Source: Phocaeicola_A sp045647865
Lineage (GTDB): Bacteria; Bacteroidota; Bacteroidia; Bacteroidales; Bacteroidaceae
DNA: 64,000 nucleotides
Reading direction: 5' to 3'
NCBI GenBank assembly: GCA_045647865.1
Contig: JAZRMW010000041.1
Location: forward strand, 124,001 to 188,000
In this document: one piece after another, positions 40,339 to 48,602 of the stretch
Layout of the letters: every line of letters begins with the position of its first letter
How positions within the stretch are numbered: position 1 is the first letter of the stretch
Notes under the pieces: generated by a model
Told to the model about the DNA's origin: nothing
Databases searched by the model: none
What the model saw: only the letters and a program-made list of their open reading frames with translations
Made by a program: the position numbers and the translations under genes

Positions 40339-42024
40339 ATGGAAATAGCAGCAGTTGTAGTGGCCATCGTATGTGCAGTGATTTACTTGAACACACGAAA
40401 GGACAAGAAGAATGAGGTGAAAGAAACGAAAGAGACATCGGATGCTCCCCTGCAAATGGTAGAACCCGATGAGTTGTTCAAGGCATTGGGCGTGGAGATT
40501 AAAGACAAACATGAAAGTGAGGATGGGAAACAAATTTTTTACTATATTGTCTATCAAGGTGGCTACTTCAGATATACTTTCCTCAAAGGTTCGAGATGGA
40601 TGGATGTGGCATTCTTCAATTTTCACGAATGTAGATTTGAGCATTTAGTGAAGGCTATGACGGTGGCTAACCACTTGAACGAGAACTATAGAGGATGGAC
40701 TTGCTATGTGGATGTCTCGAATAATGACGGGGGTGAGAGGATCATAAATGCCAACCTTTCTTATGGCTTTGCCCAATATGGAAATTTAGAGCAAATGAAA
40801 GCCCATCTACAGTCCGTGATGGGGGTGGCCTTTACAATTGCACACGACTATAAAGAGCGATTGAATGAAAAGATTAAGAATCAGGATGAGGTGAATGAAG
40901 AGTTCCTCAACGACAGAGCTTTCAAAAATACCATTGCCCGCATAAAGAATCTGAAGGAGCTAAACCATTTGCCCAACCGACAAGAGGAGCAACCGAAGGC
41001 TTCGTCATTTTCCATTCAACATGTGGTAAGTCTGTTTGAAGATACAGATTTCGGATGTTTACAGGATATGCGTATCATTTGTGGTGATAACGTGGAGAAG
41101 GTGACGGATGTGGCTCTTATCGAAGCATTCGACTTGCGTGAATATATCCGCAAACGTTCGGATGCAAGGGACATCCAAAGTATGACACTGATTTTTGGAT
41201 TCGAGCATCATGAATTGTTCATCAATTTGACGAAGGCGGAAGGTTCGTCGGAGAATACGCTTTACTTTACCATGAATTTTATCTGCTCTGGAGGCGAAGT
41301 AAGCAAAGATACGGTAACTCCTTTACGAACGAAGGTAGAAGTACGATTGACGGATGATGACCAAGATTATTGGGAAGCCAAATACATGGTGGACGAGGCT
41401 ATGGACAAGGCTAAGGAGGGAAGGATGAATGAGTTGACGAACGAGCAACGCCTGGTGCTTGCTCACACTGACCCTTCTGTGCAGATGGACCTCTATTGGG
41501 GAAAGAAGTACTACAACCACCAATGTTATTACCAATCGCTCCGTCACTTCATGCAGGTGCATACCGCCATCAAAAACATGAATGGTGATTTGAGCGAGGA
41601 GGTATTGAAACTCTATGCAGAAATAAATTTCTACATCGGATTCATCTACAATGACATGAAGATGTACGACCATGCTTTCTATTACCTCTATATCGCCCAA
41701 TCATTCAACCGCATCGATGCCATCATGGAGTTCACCAATTGCCTCTGCAACATGAGGGACACGGGCGCCAAAAACTACATCCACATGCAGGCACAAGAGA
41801 CATCGAAACAGATGGAGAAGAACGAGGAGGAGGCCGAACGATTGATGCCTCTGTACAACTTCCTCCGTCGCCGCTTTGCCTATGTGTTGGTTGATCATCG
41901 TGAATTTGACGATGCCGAACGGATGTTGAACGAAATGATTGAAAACGGTCAGGATGTGAACTTCGCCAAGGGTGAACTGGAGTACATCAAAAAGATACAG
42001 GAAAGCGAGAAGGGGAAAGAATAA
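40339..42024 (+). CDS. Membrane-anchored protein with C-terminal TPR-like helices
   Basis: 561 residues. N-terminal helix EIAAVVVAIVCAVIYL anchors it. Residues ~45-170 form a mixed alpha/beta domain (QIFYYIVYQGGYFRYTFLKG, AVANHLNE-like, INANLSYGFAQYGN) that resembles small YbjN-type folds, but this is tentative; a second similar domain may span ~225-350 (LIFGFEHHELFINL). Residues ~370-555 look like TPRs (AEINFYIGFIYNDMKMYDHAFYYLYIAQ, FAYVLVDHREFDDAERMLNEMIE). Last long gene of the accessory cluster before the frameshifted small membrane gene. Confidence 0.65.
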   Translation: MEIAAVVVAIVCAVIYLNTRKDKKNEVKETKETSDAPLQMVEPDELFKALGVEIKDKHESEDGKQIFYYIVYQGGYFRYTFLKGSRWMDVAFFNFHECRFEHLVKAMTVANHLNENYRGWTCYVDVSNNDGGERIINANLSYGFAQYGNLEQMKAHLQSVMGVAFTIAHDYKERLNEKIKNQDEVNEEFLNDRAFKNTIARIKNLKELNHLPNRQEEQPKASSFSIQHVVSLFEDTDFGCLQDMRIICGDNVEKVTDVALIEAFDLREYIRKRSDARDIQSMTLIFGFEHHELFINLTKAEGSSENTLYFTMNFICSGGEVSKDTVTPLRTKVEVRLTDDDQDYWEAKYMVDEAMDKAKEGRMNELTNEQRLVLAHTDPSVQMDLYWGKKYYNHQCYYQSLRHFMQVHTAIKNMNGDLSEEVLKLYAEINFYIGFIYNDMKMYDHAFYYLYIAQSFNRIDAIMEFTNCLCNMRDTGAKNYIHMQAQETSKQMEKNEEEAERLMPLYNFLRRRFAYVLVDHREFDDAERMLNEMIENGQDVNFAKGELEYIKKIQESEKGKE

Positions 42025-42159
42025 AGAAAAAGTCTTTTGACTGAAGGACATAAGAATTTATATGATTAACATAAAAAATATTTTTTCCACGTTGGAGAAA
42101 AAGTTTTCTCAGGTAGGGGAAAAAAAAGTAAAAAGAATATTGAAGAGATCTTTAGATAG

Positions 42160-42530
42160 ATGATTACATTTACATTTCGCTTGGTAGCAACGGCACTTTA
42201 CAACATTGCCCAAATGTTTGGCATGACTTATAACGAGGTAAACGTCCTTGCTTATTATCTGCTGATTCCATTGAGTTGGACGATTATGCTGGAATGTACA
42301 TCGGTCTTCCATTGACTACGGGTGCATTGCTCTATATTTGGATAGGAATCAAAATCGGCACATGGGGACACTTCAGCGCATGGTGCGACTGGGCCTTCAT
42401 GCGCTCGGTGGATTTCCTCAACTACTTCAACCGATGGGGAAGAAACTATGTATTGAACTCGGTCATCATCTGTGTGGTGATACCCGTATTGGTGTATGCA
42501 GGATTAATCGGCTTACTGATGTTCCGATAG
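42160..42530 (+). pseudogene. Small membrane protein gene split by a frameshift
   Basis: ATG 42160 opens a 51-codon frame (MITFTFRLVATALYNIAQMF to TGA 42313-42315) that ends in a hydrophobic stretch YYLLIPLSWTIML. A second frame, open from 42276 (TTG) to 42530, continues with AGMYIGLPLTTGALLYIWIGI, then FSAWCDWAFMRSVDFLNYFNRWG and a C-terminal membrane helix. The two overlap by 40 bases and make sense only as one small membrane protein of ~120 residues with a shift near 42276-42300. It could be an inactivated gene, a sequencing or assembly error, or programmed frameshifting; the first two are more likely. Confidence 0.6.
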
Positions 42531-42536
42531 CATTCG

Positions 42537-43685
42537 TTAGTGTTTGTTTTCCTTCAACTTCTTTACCATCTCCTTAGCGGCTTTTTCGCTTGCACCGGCA
42601 GGGCCAAGTATGTCAAGGCATTGGTCGTAACCCTGAAGCATTGCGGCACGTTCGGGAGTGTCACGAAGAAGATCGGAGAGTTCGGCACGGATATTTTCTA
42701 CGGTCATCAAATGGGCAACAAGCTCTTTTACGACGCCACGACCTGCTACGAGGTTAACCAATGAGATATAGCGTACCTTCAGCAAATGGCGACGAAGGAA
42801 ACTGATGAACTTGCCCATGGCAATGTAGTAACATACGACTTGAGGCACACGGAAGAGGGCAGTCTCTAAAGTGGCTGTGCCCGAAGTGACAAGGGCCGCA
42901 TGTGCATGAGAAAGAATGGGGTAGGTCTGACCAAAAAGAATCTTCACGGAGTGGTTACCGATGTACTTGGTATAAAATTCGGGAGTAATCCCCGGTGCAC
43001 CAGCCAGGATGATCTGGTGATTTGCAAAAGTAGAGGCAGCTTCGAGCATTTGAGGAAGATTATCCTTGATTTCCTGCTTTCGGCTACCTGCCAGAAGGGC
43101 GATGATGGGCTTATCGGCTTCCAATCCATGGCGAGCGATGAACTGTTCCTTTGTCTCTGAATAAGTCTCCTTGAAATGGGCGACTGCATCTACACAAGGG
43201 TTTCCTACGTAATGAATGGGATAGTTGTGTTTTTTCTCAAAGAAATCCACCTCAAACGGGAGGATGGAAAATAGGGCATCCACATCGCGCTTGATATTCT
43301 TGATACGATACTCTTTCCAGGCCCATATCTTGGGAGAAATGTAATAATAGACGGGGATGCGGGTGTTAGCACGGAGATACTTGGCTATGTCGAGATTGAA
43401 ACCCGGATAATCGATAAGTATCACGACATCAGGATTCCAATTTACAATATCCTGCTTACACAACTTCATGTTGGCAAGAATGGTGGGCAGGTGCATCAAT
43501 ACGGGGATAAAGCCCATGTAAGCCAATTCGCGATAGTGCTTTACGCGAGTACCGCCTACGGCACTCATCAAGTCGCCTCCGAAGAAACGGAAGTCTGCTT
43601 CTTTGTCTTCGCTTTTCAATGCCTTCATCAAGTTGGAAGCATGAAGGTCGCCCGATGCTTCACCGGCTATGAGGTAGTATTTCAT
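42537..43685 (-). CDS. lpxB: Lipid-A-disaccharide synthase
   Basis: 382 residues. LpxB joins UDP-2,3-diacylglucosamine and lipid X to form the lipid A disaccharide at the inner membrane. Visible signatures: YYLIAGEASGDLHASNLMKAL at the N-terminus, DVVILIDYPGFNLDIAKYL, YYISPKIWAWKEYRI, VGNPCVDAV, LLAGSRKQEI and ALVTSGTATLETALF with YYIAMGKFISFLRRHLLKV. Next to surE on the same strand, a common arrangement in Bacteroidales. Confidence 0.95.
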   Translation of the reverse strand: MKYYLIAGEASGDLHASNLMKALKSEDKEADFRFFGGDLMSAVGGTRVKHYRELAYMGFIPVLMHLPTILANMKLCKQDIVNWNPDVVILIDYPGFNLDIAKYLRANTRIPVYYYISPKIWAWKEYRIKNIKRDVDALFSILPFEVDFFEKKHNYPIHYVGNPCVDAVAHFKETYSETKEQFIARHGLEADKPIIALLAGSRKQEIKDNLPQMLEAASTFANHQIILAGAPGITPEFYTKYIGNHSVKILFGQTYPILSHAHAALVTSGTATLETALFRVPQVVCYYIAMGKFISFLRRHLLKVRYISLVNLVAGRGVVKELVAHLMTVENIRAELSDLLRDTPERAAMLQGYDQCLDILGPAGASEKAAKEMVKKLKENKH

Positions 43686-43750
43686 TGATTCCTTTATTTT
43701 TTATTGGAGGGGATAATTTCAATAGGTATTATAGGGGGATAGGGATTCTT

Positions 43751-44521
43751 TTATAACTCCCATGTCTTCATCTCTTCCAAAAGTGGATAGGCGGTCATGT
43801 CTATCTGGATAGGAGTGATGGAGACGTATCCATTATCCAAAGCCCAACGGTCGGTATCTGTGGATTCAGGTTCGTGGTTAGAGAAGTTACCAGTCAGCCA
43901 ATAGAGATTTCCTCCACCACGAGGATGAGGAACTGAAGCCCACTCGTTGCCCCAGCGTCCGCGTGTCTGACGACACACCTTTACACCTTTATAAGGACCA
44001 AATTGAGGGAAGTTGACATTCAGACATGTGCCCATGGGGATGCCTTTTTCTAATACTTGGGCAACGATGCGTTGGATATAGAGTCGGGTAGGACTGAAAT
44101 CGAGATTGGGGTCGTGGTCACAAACGGAGAAACCAATGGAAGGGATGCTCTTCATACAGCCTTCGAGTACGACACCCATCGTACCTGAATAGTGGACATT
44201 CACGGCTGAATTGTCGCCATGATTGATACCTCCAAGTACCATATCGGGGATGCGGGGAAGAACGGTTTCCAATGCCAACTTGATGCAATCGGTGGGAGTA
44301 CCCGAACATTTGTAGATAGTGACACCTTCTGTTTGGTTGACAAGTGTGATGGTAACGGGCAATTGCGAAGTGATGGCACAAGCCATACCAGAACGAGGAC
44401 CATCGGGAGCTACAACAATGATATCAGCCATATCTTTGAGAAAATCAACAAGTTCATTGATGCCCTTGGCGAGGTAACCATCGTCGTTGGAAATGAGTAT
44501 GAGAGGACGTTTTTTGCACAT
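43751..44521 (-). CDS. surE: 5'/3'-nucleotidase SurE
   Basis: 256 residues. SurE is a survival-protein phosphatase that dephosphorylates nucleoside 5'- and 3'-monophosphates. The metal-binding LISNDDGYLAKGI at the N-terminus, VAPDGPRSGM, SGTPTDCIKLAL and LGGINHGDNSAVNVHYSGTM are diagnostic. It lies 65 bases upstream of lpxB (same strand) and is divergent from parA. Confidence 0.95.
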   Translation of the reverse strand: MCKKRPLILISNDDGYLAKGINELVDFLKDMADIIVVAPDGPRSGMACAITSQLPVTITLVNQTEGVTIYKCSGTPTDCIKLALETVLPRIPDMVLGGINHGDNSAVNVHYSGTMGVVLEGCMKSIPSIGFSVCDHDPNLDFSPTRLYIQRIVAQVLEKGIPMGTCLNVNFPQFGPYKGVKVCRQTRGRWGNEWASVPHPRGGGNLYWLTGNFSNHEPESTDTDRWALDNGYVSITPIQIDMTAYPLLEEMKTWEL

Positions 44522-44561
44522 AATTCAGCTCGTTTTTCTACATTTATTTTAAGAATAGGTG

Positions 44562-44569
44562 CAAAAATA
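44562..44569 (-). promoter_or_regulatory. surE -7 box TATTTTTG
   Basis: Minus strand TATTTTTG, 41 bases above the surE start, a full TAnnTTTG match. It faces away from the parA box 55 bases to the right. Confidence 0.5.
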
Positions 44570-44623
44570 GCAAAAAAAGTGAAATGAGCCAAGGAGGAAA
44601 GCTCATATTTGTCGAAAAAAGAG

Positions 44624-44631
44624 TATCTTTG
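44624..44631 (+). promoter_or_regulatory. parA -7 box TATCTTTG
   Basis: TATCTTTG, same sequence as the ATP synthase operon box, 151 bases before parA, implying a leader of about 145 bases. No parS-like palindrome (TGTTnCACGTGAAACA type) was recognised in the region. Confidence 0.5.
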
Positions 44632-44782
44632 TAGCCTCTGAATGACAGATGTGATGAAGATATTTCTCGGAAAGGTTATTAACCAAAAGAGTGAGTTATC
44701 AACAGTTTGAGCATTCTTTATCTGAAAAAATAGGTGGTTTGTAGAATTATAACTTACTTCGCAGCCGTAAAAAACTATTTTT

Positions 44783-45544
44783 ATGGGAAAAATTATAGCT
44801 TTAGCCAATCAGAAAGGCGGTGTGGGAAAGACTACCACTACCATTAATCTGGCCGCCTCATTGGCTACATTGGAGAAGAAAGTGTTGGTGATTGATGCTG
44901 ACCCTCAGGCAAACGCATCATCAGGACTTGGTGTGGACATCAAGGAGGTGGATACCTCCATCTACGAATGTCTGATAAACCAAGTGGATATCCGCGAAGC
45001 CATTTATACTACGGACATCGAAGGATTGGACATTGTGCCCTCGCACATCGATTTGGTGGGTGCAGAAATTGAAATGCTGAACCTTACGGCACGCGAAAAA
45101 GTGATGAAAAAAGTGTTGGCAACCGTTGTCAATGACTATGACTACATCCTCATCGATTGTTCACCATCCTTAGGATTGATAACTATCAATGCCCTCACTG
45201 CGGCCAATTCGGTCATCATCCCAGTGCAATGTGAATACTTTGCGTTAGAGGGTATCAGCAAATTGTTGAACACGATAAAGATTATCAAATCTAAACTGAA
45301 TACAGCTCTTGAAATAGAGGGATTCCTGTTGACAATGTACGATTCACGTTTGCGCTTGCATAATCAAGTGTATGACGAGGTGAAGCGACACTTTCAAGAA
45401 CTGGTCTTCCGCACAGTCATCCAACGCAACGTGAAGCTGGGTGAAGCCCCCAGTCATGGTATCCCTGTGATATTGTACGATGCTGACTCCACGGGTGCAC
45501 GCAACCACTTGGCGTTGGCACAGGAAATTGTAAAAAAGAACTGA
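44783..45544 (+). CDS. parA: Chromosome partitioning ATPase ParA (Soj)
   Basis: 253 residues. Deviant Walker A KGGVGKTTTTINLAASLA at the N-terminus, Walker A' VLVIDADPQANAS and Walker B YILIDCSPSLG. ParA binds DNA non-specifically in the ATP form and moves ParB-parS complexes during segregation. First gene of the run parA-parB-DUF5683-lytic transglycosylase-rel, a conserved Bacteroidales neighbourhood. Confidence 0.95.
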   Translation: MGKIIALANQKGGVGKTTTTINLAASLATLEKKVLVIDADPQANASSGLGVDIKEVDTSIYECLINQVDIREAIYTTDIEGLDIVPSHIDLVGAEIEMLNLTAREKVMKKVLATVVNDYDYILIDCSPSLGLITINALTAANSVIIPVQCEYFALEGISKLLNTIKIIKSKLNTALEIEGFLLTMYDSRLRLHNQVYDEVKRHFQELVFRTVIQRNVKLGEAPSHGIPVILYDADSTGARNHLALAQEIVKKN

Positions 45545-45552
45545 TAGCTCAT

Positions 45553-45618
45553 CCCTAGGATGAACCTACTTCAACCCTTGGATGAAGCAGGAACAACCCT
45601 AAGATGAAGTTAATAGAA
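45553..45618. repeat. Three-unit 22-base array between parA and parB
   Basis: Units 45553-45574, 45575-45596 and 45597-45618 are each exactly 22 bases, start CCCT, carry GGATGAA or AGATGAA at position 6 and end AA. The core and period are shared with the seven-unit array at 22860-23013. It fills most of the 91-base parA-parB gap. Confidence 0.75.
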
Positions 45619-45635
45619 ACTATATGTAATAAACT

Positions 45636-46523
45636 ATGGCAGTAAAGAAAAGATATACGGGCCTTGGCCGTGGATTGGATGCTCTTATCTCTACAGAAGA
45701 GGTGAAGACACAAGGTTCATCATCCATTCATGAAGTACCCGTGACACAAATCAAGGCAAACCCTAACCAACCACGCCGTGAGTTTGACCAAACGGCCCTA
45801 CAAGAGTTGGCTGACTCGATAGGAGAAATTGGAATCATCCAACCCATCACTCTGCGTCAGATGGAAGACGGCACGTATCAGATTATTGCCGGAGAACGAC
45901 GTTTCCGTGCTTCGCAATTGGCCGGTTTGACGAGCGTACCTGCCTATATACGTACGGCTGACGATGAAAACGTGATGGAGATGGCTCTCATCGAGAACAT
46001 TCAGCGCGAAGACCTCAATTCATTGGAAATAGCTTTGGCTTACCAACACTTGATAGAGCAATACGGACTCACGCAGGAGCGCCTGAGCGAAAGAGTAGGG
46101 AAGAAGCGTACAACGATTGCCAACTACTTGAGATTATTGAAATTGCCTGCCCCCATCCAAGTGGCTCTTCAAAACAAGGAAATAGATATGGGACATGCAC
46201 GTGCCTTATTGACCTTGGACAACCCCACATTGCAGATACGACTCTTTGAAGAACTAATGCGTGAGGGATATTCGGTGCGTAAGGTAGAACAGATGGTAAA
46301 GGCCTTGAACGAAGGAGAAGCCGTAAAGAGTATCACTGGCAAAAAGATTGCTCCGGCTAAGCTTCCTGAGGAATATAATCTGTTGAAAACTCAACTTTCA
46401 GATTTTTTCCATAGCAAGGTGCAACTTTCATGCTCTGGGAAAGGGAAAGGAAAAATTACTATTCCTTTCAACAATGAGGAAGATCTTGAACGTATCGTGG
46501 GAATTTTGGATCAGTTGAAATAA
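45636..46523 (+). CDS. parB: Chromosome partitioning protein ParB
   Basis: 295 residues. N-terminal KRYTGLGRGLDALIS, then the ParB/Srx CTPase box (QPRREFDQTALQELADSI, IAGERRFRASQLAGL), the ALIENIQREDLNSLEIA region and a helix-turn-helix (LTQERLSERVGKKRTTIANYL) that binds parS. The C-terminal dimerisation helix is at ~265-295. ParB loads at parS sites and spreads. Lies 91 bases after parA, with a 22-base repeat array in the gap. Confidence 0.95.
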   Translation: MAVKKRYTGLGRGLDALISTEEVKTQGSSSIHEVPVTQIKANPNQPRREFDQTALQELADSIGEIGIIQPITLRQMEDGTYQIIAGERRFRASQLAGLTSVPAYIRTADDENVMEMALIENIQREDLNSLEIALAYQHLIEQYGLTQERLSERVGKKRTTIANYLRLLKLPAPIQVALQNKEIDMGHARALLTLDNPTLQIRLFEELMREGYSVRKVEQMVKALNEGEAVKSITGKKIAPAKLPEEYNLLKTQLSDFFHSKVQLSCSGKGKGKITIPFNNEEDLERIVGILDQLK

Positions 46524-46535
46524 GAATCTTTTGTT

Positions 46536-47282
46536 TTGAAAACGACATATATATATAAGGTATTACTTAGTGTTTTGGGGATGCTATTTATCTGTGTTGC
46601 AGAAATACATGCTCAACAGAACTCTCCCCGTGCACAACAAAAACGTGAGCGGACAGATTCAATCGCTATTTCCAATGAAACGAATATAGAGACGTTGGAG
46701 TCCCCTATAGATACTGCTAAATTGGGAGAGGGGATATTGGCATTCGAACAAACCGAAGAGGTTTCCATAAAGGAAAAGAAGCAATTCATTCCCGACCCAG
46801 CCAAAGCTACATGGCTGGCTGCTATATTCCCCGGTGGAGGACAGATCTATAATCGCAAGTATTGGAAGTTGCCTATCATCTATGGAGGATTTGTGGGATG
46901 TACATACGCCTTGACTTGGAATGGTCAAATGTATGAAGACTATTCGCAAGCATATTTGGACATCATGGATGACAATCCGAACACAGACAGTTTTTTGGAC
47001 CTATTGCCACCAGGATACCCTGTTGATGCGAACATGGATTATCTGAAACGCGTAATCAAAAGAAAAAAAGATACTTATCGCCGATATCGCGACATGAGTA
47101 TCTTTGTGTTCATCGGAGTTTATGCCATCTCCATCATTGATGCATATGTGGATGCGGAGTTGGCCAGTTTTGACCTTAGCAAGGATTTGTCTATGAAGGT
47201 AGAACCTACGGTAATACAAAACAACCAGTATAATTTGAAAGATGGAAATTCTTACGGATTGCAATGTAGCTTCCGTTTCTAA
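46536..47282 (+). CDS. DUF5683 family exported/membrane protein
   Basis: 248 residues from a TTG start (46536), chosen because it gives a full signal peptide (YIYKVLLSVLGMLFICVAEIHAQ); the first ATG (46578) would cut it. The core PAKATWLAAIFPGGGQIYNRKYWKLPIIYGGFVG is the DUF5683 signature, followed by a second hydrophobic segment (FVFIGVYAISIIDAYVDAELASFD). Function unknown. Lies 12 bases after parB and 21 before the transglycosylase gene, consistent with one transcript. Confidence 0.8.
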   Translation: MKTTYIYKVLLSVLGMLFICVAEIHAQQNSPRAQQKRERTDSIAISNETNIETLESPIDTAKLGEGILAFEQTEEVSIKEKKQFIPDPAKATWLAAIFPGGGQIYNRKYWKLPIIYGGFVGCTYALTWNGQMYEDYSQAYLDIMDDNPNTDSFLDLLPPGYPVDANMDYLKRVIKRKKDTYRRYRDMSIFVFIGVYAISIIDAYVDAELASFDLSKDLSMKVEPTVIQNNQYNLKDGNSYGLQCSFRF

Positions 47283-47303
47283 CTAAAGAGAAAAGATTTG
47301 TAG

Positions 47304-48560
47304 ATGAGAAAAATATTAATATCCATAATAATTGCTTTTACCATCATTCCTATAACAATGGCAAATGATGCGGATACACTCATGGTGAATGGTATTCCGA
47401 TGGAAATGCCAGAAAGTATGACTGCACATGTGGATTCAATGTTGAAGCAATGGTATTCGAAACATTACCTTACATTTTCAGAGGAAGATTGTCAGACAAT
47501 AAAAAATCATTCGACAGAACTCAGTGATTCCGTCGTTGCAGAGCGTTTGGCGCGTATTCCGACATTGATGGAAATGCCTTATAATGAAGTGGTAAGAAAA
47601 TACATCGACCAGTATATTGTGAAATCGAAAGGTTTGGTATCCTACATGTTGGGGGCTATGAACTTTTATATGCCAATCTTTGAAGAAGCACTTGATCTTT
47701 ATAACTTGCCCAATGAGTTAAAGTATCTTCCTATCATTGAATCAGCTCTTAACCCACAAGCTACGTCTCGTGCTGGAGCTGTTGGCCTTTGGCAATTCAT
47801 GCTGAAGACGGGAAAACTATATGGTCTCCAATCTAACAGTTTGGTGGATGAACGTCGGGATCCTATCAAGGCAACTTTTGCAGCTGCACGCTATTTGAAG
47901 GATTTATATAACATTTATGGGGATTGGAGTTTGGTGATTGCTGCTTATAATTGTGGACCTGGCAATGTGAATAAAGCCATTCACAGGGCTGATGGTAGCC
48001 ATGACTATTGGGAAATATATCCTTATTTACCTCGCGAAACACGTGGATATGTTCCGAATTTTATTGCTGCTAATTACATCATGAACTACTATTGCCAACA
48101 TGACATCTGCCCCATGCAAGTACAATTACCTGCAGCTACTGATACAATGATTGTCAGTCAGGATATCCATTTCCAACAAATTGCAGACCTTTGTCAGGTA
48201 AGTATGGAAGAAATCCGTGCTTTAAACCCTCAATATAAGAAAGATATTATACCAGGAGCAAGTATGGAGTGTATTCTTCGCTTACCTGTTGATGCTGTTG
48301 TATCGTTCATCGAAAGTGGGGATTCTATCTATGAACATAGAGCTGACGAACTCTTCACAAAACGTAAGTATGTTACAGCTAAAGATGGAAAAAAACGTCG
48401 TGTATCAGTTAATGGTGGAACTTACCATACCATACGTCGAGGTGAAACCCTTTCAACCATCGCACGTAAATACGGCATTACTGTAACTACACTGAGAGAA
48501 CTCAATAACCTGAAGGGTAACAATATCACTGCAGGCAAAAAATTGCGTGTCTCTGATTGA
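47304..48560 (+). CDS. Membrane-bound lytic murein transglycosylase D-like protein
   Basis: 418 residues with a signal peptide (ILISIIIAFTIIPITMA). Residues ~135-260 form an SLT domain, with catalytic glutamate in LPIIESALNPQATSRAGAVG and LVIAAYNCGPGNV. It cuts the glycan between MurNAc and GlcNAc to give anhydro-MurNAc. A degenerate LysM-like segment (~285-330) and a clear LysM at ~372-416 (YHTIRRGETLSTIARKYG) bind peptidoglycan. Its products are substrates for recycling enzymes such as the AmgK-MurU pair found at 9570-11774. Confidence 0.9.
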   Translation: MRKILISIIIAFTIIPITMANDADTLMVNGIPMEMPESMTAHVDSMLKQWYSKHYLTFSEEDCQTIKNHSTELSDSVVAERLARIPTLMEMPYNEVVRKYIDQYIVKSKGLVSYMLGAMNFYMPIFEEALDLYNLPNELKYLPIIESALNPQATSRAGAVGLWQFMLKTGKLYGLQSNSLVDERRDPIKATFAAARYLKDLYNIYGDWSLVIAAYNCGPGNVNKAIHRADGSHDYWEIYPYLPRETRGYVPNFIAANYIMNYYCQHDICPMQVQLPAATDTMIVSQDIHFQQIADLCQVSMEEIRALNPQYKKDIIPGASMECILRLPVDAVVSFIESGDSIYEHRADELFTKRKYVTAKDGKKRRVSVNGGTYHTIRRGETLSTIARKYGITVTTLRELNNLKGNNITAGKKLRVSD

Positions 48561-48602
48561 GATAATTGGGATATATGATAACCTTGAAATGAATATGATA
48601 TT

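Noticed and set aside
44632..44782. parS site near parAB
   Set aside because: No palindrome close to the known parS consensus was found here or elsewhere in the window.
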